NCBI GenBank assembly: GCA_029210565.1
Contig: JARGFQ010000001.1
Location: 64,656 to 128,655 of the forward strand
Direction of reading: 5' to 3'
Source of the DNA: Bacteroidales bacterium
GTDB taxonomy: Bacteria; Bacteroidota; Bacteroidia; Bacteroidales; VadinHA17
Length of the DNA stretch: 64,000 nucleotides
This document shows positions 26,709-33,868 of this stretch, one piece after another. Each line of letters begins with the position of its first letter. Within the stretch, counting starts at the first letter, position 1. Made by a program: the position numbers and the translations under genes. The notes beneath the pieces are model-generated. The model searched no databases, was not told the origin of the DNA, and saw only the letters and a list, made by a program, of their open reading frames with translations.

Positions 26709-26820
26709 ATACAGATGTTTAGATGAGTTATTTATGAATACTAAGTTAAGATAAGAATATTTGTCAACTCATTTTTTAACGTTATTTAATTATTTTGCTG
26801 AGCCAACAAAAACAGAGATC

Positions 26821-27564
26821 ATGAACAGCACCTATTTTACCAGGAGGACCATCAGGAAATATGAAGAGAGAGATATTGACAGCTCTCTTCTTGAGCACAT
26901 ACTGATGGCAGGAACCAGGAGCTCCACCACGGGCAACATGCAGGTATACAGCATAGTAGTCACACGGGACCCTGAAATGAAGAGGAAACTTGCACCTGCC
27001 CACTTCAACCAGCCGATGGTGACGGAGGCACCGGTGGTGCTCACCTTCTGTGCCGACTTCAACAGGTTCAAAATGTGGTGCCGGCAGCGTGATGCCGAAC
27101 CCGGCTATGATAACTTCCTCTCGTTCATGACCGCGGCCATTGATGCCCTGATAGTGGCACAGACGGTATGCAATGCTGCCGAGGAGGAGGGACTGGGGAT
27201 ATGCTACCTGGGCACGGCAACCTACAATGCCGGTCAGATTATAGAATTGCTGGAGCTTCCTTCAGGAGTGGTGCCGGTGGCGACGGTCACCATGGGGTGG
27301 CCGGCAGAGAAGCCTGAACAGCCTGACAGGCTGCCGCTGGAGGCGGTGGTGCATCATGAAAGATACCGCGACTTCACCCCGGAGATGATTGATGATCTCT
27401 ACAGGGCCAAGGAGGAGCGTGAGGACTCTCTGCAGTTCATTGCAGAGAATGATAAGGAGACGCTGGCACAGGTCTTCACCGACGTACGCTACAGGAAGGC
27501 AGACAATGAGCACTTCTCAGCCAGGTACCTGGAGGTGATAAGGAAGCAGGGATTTGCATTGTAA
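26821..27564 (+). CDS. Nitroreductase family FMN oxidoreductase
   Basis: 247 residues starting MNSTYFTRRTIRKYEERDID, the RRTIRKY FMN-phosphate motif. SSTTGNMQVYSIVVTRD (about 38) and EEEGLGICYLGTATYNAGQ (about 122) are further FMN-binding segments, and VPVATVTMGWPAEKPEQPDRLPLEAVV is typical of the NfsA/FRP-like class (shown here in parts: MGWPAEKP, RLPLEAVVH). It would reduce flavin or nitro/quinone substrates with NAD(P)H. An upstream TTG frame extension to 26761 lacks family character, so ATG 26821 is used. Confidence 0.9.
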   Translation: MNSTYFTRRTIRKYEERDIDSSLLEHILMAGTRSSTTGNMQVYSIVVTRDPEMKRKLAPAHFNQPMVTEAPVVLTFCADFNRFKMWCRQRDAEPGYDNFLSFMTAAIDALIVAQTVCNAAEEEGLGICYLGTATYNAGQIIELLELPSGVVPVATVTMGWPAEKPEQPDRLPLEAVVHHERYRDFTPEMIDDLYRAKEEREDSLQFIAENDKETLAQVFTDVRYRKADNEHFSARYLEVIRKQGFAL

Positions 27565-27569
27565 GGCAG

Positions 27570-27630
27570 TCAGCTGTCTACAGTCTTCAGTCGGCAGTTT
27601 CAGTCTTCAGTCTGCAGTCGGGCCGGCACA
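27570..27630. repeat. CAGTCTT-type heptamer tract
   Basis: Between convergent genes, imperfect 7-bp units (CAGTCAG, CAGTCTT, CAGTCGG, CAGTCTG) run almost without interruption. They belong to the same word family as the arrays at 32.85 and 36.23 kb. Confidence 0.75.
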
Positions 27631-27651
27631 TGCTGTAACCATCAACCCCTG

Positions 27652-28728
27652 TTAATCTTCCCTGAAGTTTATTACCAGTTCCACGGCAATAGCCTTAAGG
27701 TCCTCAATGACGGCAGGAACCAGGGTTATGCCACCCTCTTTGTGACGCTCTTCAGCCTCCCGCTCCGGATCACCGGGCACCAGCACCTTCGTCTCACCCT
27801 GTGCGGGTGTGGCATTGCGGAAGGTTCTGATCCACATATCCATTGTGTCCTTGAACTCATCTGCCGGCCTGAAGGCGTCGATGCGCATGGCTCCGAAGAA
27901 GTGCCCTGTGCCTTTGCCCGGCTGGTTCTCCGGCACGGGAAGGTAGGCCACACTGGGAGGTACAAAGGGTCCGAAGTTGGCGCCGCTGAAGAGCGAGCTG
28001 AAGATATCAACGACGGCGGTCATGCAGTAGCCCTTGTGGCTGCCGTGCTCGCGGTCGCCCCCGAGGGTGAGCATGCCCCCGCCGCGGCGCAGTATGCCGG
28101 GGTCATCCGAAGGGTTGCCCTCGGCATCCTGTACGAACCCCAGTGGTACACTCTCACCCTTCTTCTCCGCCACCGCCAGCTTGCCGCGGGCGATGGGGGT
28201 GGTTGCGAAGTCGGCAACAAAGGGAGGCTCGTTAAGGGCCGGCACTGCCACTGCCAGCGGGTTGGTGCCGAGATAACGACTGACAGACCAGGTGGGTACT
28301 ACCAGTGGGTTGGCGTTGGTGACACAGATGCCAACCATATCATGTTCGAGTGCCATCATGGCATAATAACCCGCAATGCCAAAGTGGTTCGAGTTGCGGG
28401 TTGCCACCCAACCCGTGCCGGTAACTGCGGCCTTCTCTATTGCCAGACGCATTGACCTGACACCGGCCACCATGCCGAAGCAGCTGTCGCCGTCAACGAC
28501 AGCGGTGGAGGGGGTCTCGTGAACCACCTTCACATCGGGTGCGACGTTCACCCTGCCGCTCTTCCAGAGCTCATAATACTCCTTTACCCTTATCATGCCG
28601 TGGGAAGAGTGACCGCGGAGCTCTGCCGCTACCAGTACGCTGGCAACGGCGGCGGCATCGTCACGACTGCATCCGACTCTCATGAAGAGGTCGGTGGTGA
28701 ATTCAAGCAGATATTTGTGGTCGTACAT
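27652..28728 (-). CDS. Malate/L-lactate/ureidoglycolate dehydrogenase family oxidoreductase
   Basis: 358 residues from MYDHKYLLEFTTDLFM. The LDH2/MDG fold is shown by ELRGHSSHGMIRVKEYY near residue 40, VATRNSNHFGIAGYYAMMA near 110, ITNANPLVVPTW-type nucleotide site and the catalytic His in GDREHGSHKGYCM near 230. The enzymes use NAD(P) to oxidise 2-hydroxy acids. The frame extends to 28782 by reading a repeat tract (KNRKSKI), so ATG 28728 is preferred. It points away from the SDR gene's 3' end on the same strand. Confidence 0.9.
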   Translation of the reverse strand: MYDHKYLLEFTTDLFMRVGCSRDDAAAVASVLVAAELRGHSSHGMIRVKEYYELWKSGRVNVAPDVKVVHETPSTAVVDGDSCFGMVAGVRSMRLAIEKAAVTGTGWVATRNSNHFGIAGYYAMMALEHDMVGICVTNANPLVVPTWSVSRYLGTNPLAVAVPALNEPPFVADFATTPIARGKLAVAEKKGESVPLGFVQDAEGNPSDDPGILRRGGGMLTLGGDREHGSHKGYCMTAVVDIFSSLFSGANFGPFVPPSVAYLPVPENQPGKGTGHFFGAMRIDAFRPADEFKDTMDMWIRTFRNATPAQGETKVLVPGDPEREAEERHKEGGITLVPAVIEDLKAIAVELVINFRED

Positions 28729-28730
28729 AA

Positions 28731-28891
28731 GGATTTTCGATTTTCGATTTTTGATTTTTAACTGCCGACTGCTTTTAGCCACCGAAGCCTTGGCGAAGGT
28801 GGCCGACTGCCGACTGCTGACTGAAGACTCCTCACCTGCAGGCTGGCTCCTCCCTAAAATAGCCCATAGGGCAATTTTTTACGGTCGGCCC
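28731..28891 (-). repeat. Composite intergenic repeat, copy A
   Basis: Read on the minus strand from 28891: a 73-bp block (to 28819) holding an AAATTGCCC/GGGC-ATTT hairpin; then CAGTC units; then a stem CCACC...GGTGG with AAGGCTTCGGTGGCT (28779-28804); then AAAATC/GATTTT words to 28731. Copy B at 32773-33026 has the same parts in the same order on the opposite strand. The 73-bp blocks differ at about five positions. Copy A begins 15 bp after the SDR stop codon. Confidence 0.8.
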
Positions 28892-28906
28892 TCTACTGCC
28901 TATTCC

Positions 28907-29671
28907 CTATCGCCTCTTCCTGACACTATTGGTGGCGTTCGCCTGGCTGGTGGGGGTTATAACCAGGTCATTAATGCAAACATGTTCCGGAAGGGTTGCA
29001 CAGTAAAAGATAACATCAGCTATATCTTCCGCCCTGAGAGCATCTATCCCCTCATAAACTGACGATGCCCGTGCACTGTCGCCCTTGAAGCGCACCAGCG
29101 AGAACTCTGTCTCAGCCATCCCCGGAGCAATGTTGGTAACCTTGATGCCGTGCTTCAGTAGATCGATGCGCATGGCCCTGGAGAGAGCGTCAACGGCATG
29201 CTTCGAGGCACAGTAGACCCCTCCGTTCTCATATACCTCCTTGCCTGCTATTGATGCAATGTTGATGATGTGTCCCGAGGCTCTCATTACCATACCCGGA
29301 GCAACAGCCCTGGTTACATAGAGCAGCCCTTTGACATTGGTGTCTATCATCCGGTCCCAGTCATCGGTGTCACCCTCGTCGATGTGAGCGAGCCCCACCG
29401 CCAGCCCGGCATTGTTGATGAGGATATCAATGTCACTCCATTCAGCGGGAAGGTTCAGAAGATGTTTTTCTGTCTCAGCCTTGCTGCGCACATCAAAGAC
29501 AAGAGGCAGGATGTCAACGCCGTACCTCCCGGCAATCTCATCTGACAGCTCCTCGAGCCGCTCTTTCCTCCGGCCTGTAATTATAAGCCTGTCAGATGCT
29601 TCTGCAAACTTCACGGCAGCGGCCCTGCCGATGCCCGAGGTTGCACCTGTGATAAGTACTGTCTTTCTCAT
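28907..29671 (-). CDS. Short-chain dehydrogenase/reductase (YdfG-like)
   Basis: 254 residues: GATSGIGRAAAVKFAEA cofactor motif, NNAGLAVG near residue 86, and the catalytic YCASKHAVDALSRA (Tyr-x-x-x-Lys) near 153. An Arg in ITGRRKERLEEL suggests NADP preference. The layout resembles serine/3-hydroxy acid dehydrogenases of the YdfG type, but the substrate is not certain. Its final codons and stop include the AATAGGCAGTAG word also seen after the YrdC-like gene. Copy A of the composite repeat follows. Confidence 0.92.
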   Translation of the reverse strand: MRKTVLITGATSGIGRAAAVKFAEASDRLIITGRRKERLEELSDEIAGRYGVDILPLVFDVRSKAETEKHLLNLPAEWSDIDILINNAGLAVGLAHIDEGDTDDWDRMIDTNVKGLLYVTRAVAPGMVMRASGHIINIASIAGKEVYENGGVYCASKHAVDALSRAMRIDLLKHGIKVTNIAPGMAETEFSLVRFKGDSARASSVYEGIDALRAEDIADVIFYCATLPEHVCINDLVITPTSQANATNSVRKRR

Positions 29672-29737
29672 AGGGTAATCTGTTTCAGTCCCGTAAATGT
29701 AAAAATATTAGGGGTATCTTTGGCCCGCAACAGGAAA

Positions 29738-30463
29738 ATGATGCAGGAAAAAGATCAGTTAAGGAGAAGTCCACGGCACGAGGTAGAGGCAATGTTCGAT
29801 TCCATTTCCCCGCACTATGACCTTCTCAACCGTGTGCTTTCCCTTGGCACAGACAGGCGTTGGAGAAGAAGGGCGGTAAGCCTGATAGGCCGACATGTTA
29901 CCCCTGCTCGGATACTGGATGTGGCCACCGGCACCGGCGATCTGGCCATCGCTGCGATGAAGCTTGGTCCCGAAAAGATCACCGGGATCGATATCAGCAG
30001 CGAGATGCTTGCCGTAGGAAGGAGGAAAGTCGAGAAGATGGGACTGGCCGGCAGCATAGAGCTGCTCAGGGGTGATTCGCTCTTCATGGATTTCAGCGAC
30101 GGTACCTTTGATGTGGCGATGTCAGCCTTCGGGGTACGCAACTTTGAAGAGACTGTCACCGGGCTCCGTGAGATGCACAGGGTGCTCAGGCCCGGAGGAA
30201 TGGTTGTGGTGCTCGAGTTCTCTAAGCCTTCATGGTTCCCGATGAAACAGATATACGGTTTCTATTTCAGAAGAATCCTTCCGCGAATAGGAAGGAGTGT
30301 CTCCGGTGACCCCGGCGCATACTCCTACCTGCCCGAGTCGGTGACAACATTTCCTGACAATGAGGCTTTCCTGGAACTGCTGCTTGAGGCAGGATTCCGA
30401 GAGGTCAGGCAGAAGCAACTGACCGGCGGCATAGCAAGTATTTACTACGGGTTCAGAACCTAA
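29738..30463 (+). CDS. menG: Demethylmenaquinone methyltransferase
   Basis: 241 residues, class I SAM methyltransferase: MFDSISPHYDLLNRVLSLG, the SAM site ILDVATGTGDLAIAAM, and the UbiE/MenG signatures DGTFDVAMSAFGVRNFEE and GGMVVVLEFSKPSW. It performs the final methylation of menaquinone synthesis. Two adjacent ATG codons (29738 and 29741) are equally possible starts; an in-frame TTG at 29720 is less likely. A PorT-like gene follows by 64 bp, a neighbourhood found in other Bacteroidota. Confidence 0.94.
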   Translation: MMQEKDQLRRSPRHEVEAMFDSISPHYDLLNRVLSLGTDRRWRRRAVSLIGRHVTPARILDVATGTGDLAIAAMKLGPEKITGIDISSEMLAVGRRKVEKMGLAGSIELLRGDSLFMDFSDGTFDVAMSAFGVRNFEETVTGLREMHRVLRPGGMVVVLEFSKPSWFPMKQIYGFYFRRILPRIGRSVSGDPGAYSYLPESVTTFPDNEAFLELLLEAGFREVRQKQLTGGIASIYYGFRT

Positions 30464-30527
30464 TTATTTTAGTACACAATATTTATATCATTTTTTTCGT
30501 TAATATTAATTAGGACCCTTCACAACA

Positions 30528-31241
30528 GTGCACAAGAAAATTACCATATTCCTTTTTCTGTTTATCCCGGCCTTGCTGACAGCACAGAAGGCGAAGCCAA
30601 AAAACGATTCAAACTATGACGAGAGGCTTCTGCATTTCGGGTTCAGCATGGGGATGAACGCTATGGATTTCAAGGTGTCAATGAACCAGCCAGGCGGCCC
30701 TTTGAATCCGGATGGCCTTAAGGCTGAAGTAGTTAGTCTCAAGCCAGGTATTAACATTCAGATCGTAACCGATTTCAGGCCATCAATATATCTTGACCTC
30801 AGATTCCTGCCGGGAGTATCATTCGGACAGAGAAACATCAACTTTTACGACTCAGAGGGCGTGATGTGGGGTGAGAGTCAGGTGCTGGAGTCATCATTCC
30901 TTGAGTTTCCCCTTCTGCTGAAGGCAAAAGGGATGAGGCTGAACAACTCCAGACCCTACCTGATAGGGGGAGTGAATTTCAGGTATGACCTCGCCGGGAA
31001 AAAGGAGTATGATGAAGAGAGACCTGTCTACCTTAGACTGAAAAGAGCTGACTTCAACTATGAGGTGGGGGCAGGCATCGACTTTTACCTTCCCTATTTC
31101 AAGCTCACCATCGAGGCAAAGATGTCAAACGGGCTGCGCGACGTGCTGGTACATGAGCCGGCACCGGGCTACCCTGAATATACCAATTCGATCAGTTCAC
31201 TCAGGTCGCAGATGTGGGTCCTCTCTTTCCATTTTGAATAG
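30528..31241 (+). CDS. porT: PorT family outer-membrane protein
   Basis: 237 residues, GTG start at 30528. Signal peptide MHKKITIFLFLFIPALLTAQ; the mature part is a small barrel with LHFGFSMGMNAMDFKV at the start, GINIQIVTDFRPSIYLDLRF and a C-terminal MWVLSFHFE ending in a strand with terminal aromatic. PorT is needed for type IX secretion and gliding in Porphyromonas and Flavobacterium. The menG-porT neighbourhood supports the assignment over a generic outer-membrane beta-barrel protein. Confidence 0.75.
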   Translation: MHKKITIFLFLFIPALLTAQKAKPKNDSNYDERLLHFGFSMGMNAMDFKVSMNQPGGPLNPDGLKAEVVSLKPGINIQIVTDFRPSIYLDLRFLPGVSFGQRNINFYDSEGVMWGESQVLESSFLEFPLLLKAKGMRLNNSRPYLIGGVNFRYDLAGKKEYDEERPVYLRLKRADFNYEVGAGIDFYLPYFKLTIEAKMSNGLRDVLVHEPAPGYPEYTNSISSLRSQMWVLSFHFE

Positions 31242-31243
31242 CC

Positions 31244-32785
31244 ATGCCTCAGGAGTTTGTTCTGCTTCTGCCTCCGCAGATTGCCTTTGACGAGGCTGCC
31301 CTGAAGAGTTCTCTGGCGAAGAAGATCGGCCGGAGTGAATTCTCTTACCGTGTGACACGGCGTTCCGTCGATGCCCGCAAGCCTGATATAAAGGTCAGCA
31401 TGACGGTGCAGATCATGGCAACGGATGAGCCTGTGCCGGAGATTGAACCTCTCAATATAAAAGATGTAAGCCGCTCTCCGGAGGTGCTCATTGCCGGTAG
31501 CGGACCGGCAGGACTGTTCGCTGCGTTGCGGCTTATAGAGCTGGGGCTTAAGCCTGTGATACTGGAGCGGGGCAGGGAGGTAAGTGAACGGAAGAGGGAT
31601 GTGGCAGCCATCAGCCGAAAGCATATTGTCAACCCGGATTCCAATTACTGCTTCGGCGAGGGCGGTGCCGGCACCTTCTCCGACGGCAAGCTTTATACCA
31701 GGTCAAAAAAGAGAGGTGATAACCGGCGGGTGCTTGAACTGCTCGTGCTGCACGGTGCTGATCCGGCGATACTTTACGAAGCCCATCCGCACCTCGGTAC
31801 CGACAGGCTCCCGGGCATCATCACGGCAGTGCGCAGGAGCATCACCGATGCCGGTGGCGAGGTTCTCTTCGGCAGTCGCATAACGGATATTATGATTGAG
31901 CAAGGAAGCTTCAGGGGGGTGGTGGTCAATGGCAACGAGGTGATCAGGGCCTCTGAGCTGATAGTGGCAACGGGCCACTCGGCAAGAGACATGTTTGGCA
32001 TCTTGATGGCTGCCGGAGTCCAGCTGGTCTTTAAACCCTTTGCCATGGGCGTGAGGGCTGAGCACCCCCAGGAGCTGATTGACAGGATACAGTATCACGG
32101 CAGTTCGCGGGGTGAGTATCTTCCTGCTGCGGCATACAATATTGCTGTGCAGTCACCCGATGGCCGCGGTGTCTGGTCGTTCTGCATGTGCCCGGGAGGA
32201 TTCATGGTGCCGTCAGCAACCTCCCCGGGAGAGGTGGTGGTGAACGGCATGTCGCCCTCAGGCCGTAACTCACGCTGGGCCAACAGCGGGATTGTCACCG
32301 GGATAAGCGAGGAAGATGCGATGAGGTATGGCAGCGGACCCCTGGCAGGCTTGGACTACCAGTCGCACCTGGAGTCGATGGCATGGAAGGAGGGAGGCAT
32401 GACACAGCGGGCTCCGGCACAGAGGCTCACAGATTTTATTGAAGGAAAAGCCTCTGCCACGCTCCCGGCGTCATCCTATTTCCCGGGATTGACACCCTCG
32501 CCACTTCATGAGTGGATGCCGGAAGACCTTGTCAGACAGTTGCGGCACGGACTCTCCGAATTCGGGAAGAGGATGAAGGGGTATGTCACCAATGAAGCAT
32601 TGGTGGCAGCGGTTGAGTCGCGTACTTCATCACCTGTCAGGGTCACGCGTGATCCTGACAGGCTCAATGCCTTGAATATTAATGGATTATATCCTGCGGG
32701 CGAGGGATCTGGCTATGCCGGCGGCATAGTCTCCTCGGCTGTGGACGGAATGCTGATTGCTCAGGCAATATGGGGCCGACCGTAA
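31244..32785 (+). CDS. FAD-dependent dehydrogenase (COG2509 type)
   Basis: 513 residues. An N-terminal ferredoxin-like region (1-75) precedes a Rossmann FAD site VLIAGSGPAGLFAALRLIELG near residue 82 (given here as GSGPAGLFAALR), the motif GEGGAGTFSDGKLYTRSK near 140, and a C-terminal second FAD contact YPAGEGSGYAGGIVSSAVDG. The conserved TFSDGKL segment is characteristic of this uncharacterised dehydrogenase group. It starts 2 bp after porT. Its last codons and stop lie inside copy B of the composite repeat, so the repeat supplies the C-terminal Gly-Arg-Pro. Confidence 0.9.
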   Translation: MPQEFVLLLPPQIAFDEAALKSSLAKKIGRSEFSYRVTRRSVDARKPDIKVSMTVQIMATDEPVPEIEPLNIKDVSRSPEVLIAGSGPAGLFAALRLIELGLKPVILERGREVSERKRDVAAISRKHIVNPDSNYCFGEGGAGTFSDGKLYTRSKKRGDNRRVLELLVLHGADPAILYEAHPHLGTDRLPGIITAVRRSITDAGGEVLFGSRITDIMIEQGSFRGVVVNGNEVIRASELIVATGHSARDMFGILMAAGVQLVFKPFAMGVRAEHPQELIDRIQYHGSSRGEYLPAAAYNIAVQSPDGRGVWSFCMCPGGFMVPSATSPGEVVVNGMSPSGRNSRWANSGIVTGISEEDAMRYGSGPLAGLDYQSHLESMAWKEGGMTQRAPAQRLTDFIEGKASATLPASSYFPGLTPSPLHEWMPEDLVRQLRHGLSEFGKRMKGYVTNEALVAAVESRTSSPVRVTRDPDRLNALNINGLYPAGEGSGYAGGIVSSAVDGMLIAQAIWGRP

Positions 32786-33026
32786 AAAATTGCCCTGTGG
32801 GCAATTTTAGGGAGGAGCCAGACTGCAGGGAAGGAGTCTTCAGTCGACAGTCAGGAGTCTTCAGTCGACAGTCAGGAGTCTTCAGTCGACAGTCGGCAGT
32901 CAGCCACCTAAACCACAGCCTCCGTTAAAACTACGGATGTCGAAGAAGGCTTCGGTGGCTGGAAGCAGTCGCACATCGCAAATCGCACATCGCAAATCGC
33001 ACATCGCAAATCGCACATCGCAAATC
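32773..33026 (+). repeat. Composite intergenic repeat, copy B
   Basis: A 73-bp block (32773-32845) with the perfect stem AAAATTGCCC/GGGCAATTTT at 32786-32808; then three 21-bp units of CAGTCGACAGTCAGGAGTCTT type (32841-32900); then a pair of inverted AGCCACC/GGTGGCT ends (32901-32960) enclosing TCCGTTAAAACTACGGA; then AAATCGCACATCGC words to 33026. It is copy A in the opposite orientation with expanded arrays. Confidence 0.82.
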
Positions 33027-33028
33027 TC

Positions 33029-33805
33029 TTATTTTCTTCTGGCAAATTCCGAGCAGATAATTGCGGCAGCCATGCTTACATTCAGCGACTCCAGTCCTGC
33101 CAGGGGTCTGCCTGGCCCGGGGATGGTTATGCGCTCTGTAACATGGTTCAGAAGATGATCTGATATACCCTTCGATTCGTTTCCGAGCAGTATGATACCC
33201 TCACTACCGAGAGTGCTGTCATAAATACTGCTGCCGCCGGTGGTGGCTCCGTATACCGTGATGCCTTCATTCACCGCCTTCTCCAGCAGTTCATCAAGCG
33301 GACGGTACCATACACTGACGTGCATGAAGGCACCCATGGTGGCCTGTATCACTTTGGGATTGTAAAAGTCAACACTGTCGGGTGAACAGATGATATTTCC
33401 TATGCCGAACCAGGCAGCTATACGTATGATGGTACCAAGGTTGCCGGGGTCCTGAACACACTCCAGGGCCAGCCTCAGCTTTCCCGTTGTAAGGTCATCG
33501 GCCCGTTTGCTCACGGTCATGGGGGCTACAGCCAGCACGTTGTGAGGTGTCCTGAGCGAGCTGATGCGCCTGAGATCATCGTAACTGACGGTCACGATCT
33601 CGTCGGCGCCGGCAGTGACAGCCTCCGGCTCTCCATTGATCCATTCAGGCTTGCCGGCGAGCAGCGCAACCCTGTTGCCCGCCAGGATATACTCACGGAC
33701 CAGCTTGTCGCCCTCAATGACAAACATCGCGTTCTCCTCCCTGACCTTTCGCTTCTGAAGCGAGAGTATCAGTTTTACGTGTCTTTTGGTGATCGTCGCG
33801 GGCAT
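33029..33805 (-). CDS. TrmH/SpoU-family RNA 2'-O-methyltransferase
   Basis: 258 residues. An N-terminal substrate-binding domain (KRHVKLILSLQKRKVREE) is followed by the SPOUT knot: VQDPGNLGTIIRIAAWFGI near residue 118, ILLGNESKGISDHLL near 197, and ITIPGPGRPLAGLESLNVSM near 222. It methylates a ribose in rRNA or tRNA; the exact target cannot be told. It diverges from the BamA/TamA-like gene with only 63 bp between starts. Confidence 0.92.
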   Translation of the reverse strand: MPATITKRHVKLILSLQKRKVREENAMFVIEGDKLVREYILAGNRVALLAGKPEWINGEPEAVTAGADEIVTVSYDDLRRISSLRTPHNVLAVAPMTVSKRADDLTTGKLRLALECVQDPGNLGTIIRIAAWFGIGNIICSPDSVDFYNPKVIQATMGAFMHVSVWYRPLDELLEKAVNEGITVYGATTGGSSIYDSTLGSEGIILLGNESKGISDHLLNHVTERITIPGPGRPLAGLESLNVSMAAAIICSEFARRK

Positions 33806-33868
33806 TGTTCAGTAATTGAAGATAATGTTTATAATGGTATATTTGCTTTCGCTATTCTAACCGTAAAG

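Noticed and set aside
33542..33868. Upstream ATG extension of the BamA/TamA-like protein
   Set aside because: It would overlap the opposing methyltransferase gene by over 260 bp and bury the lipoprotein signal in the middle of the protein.
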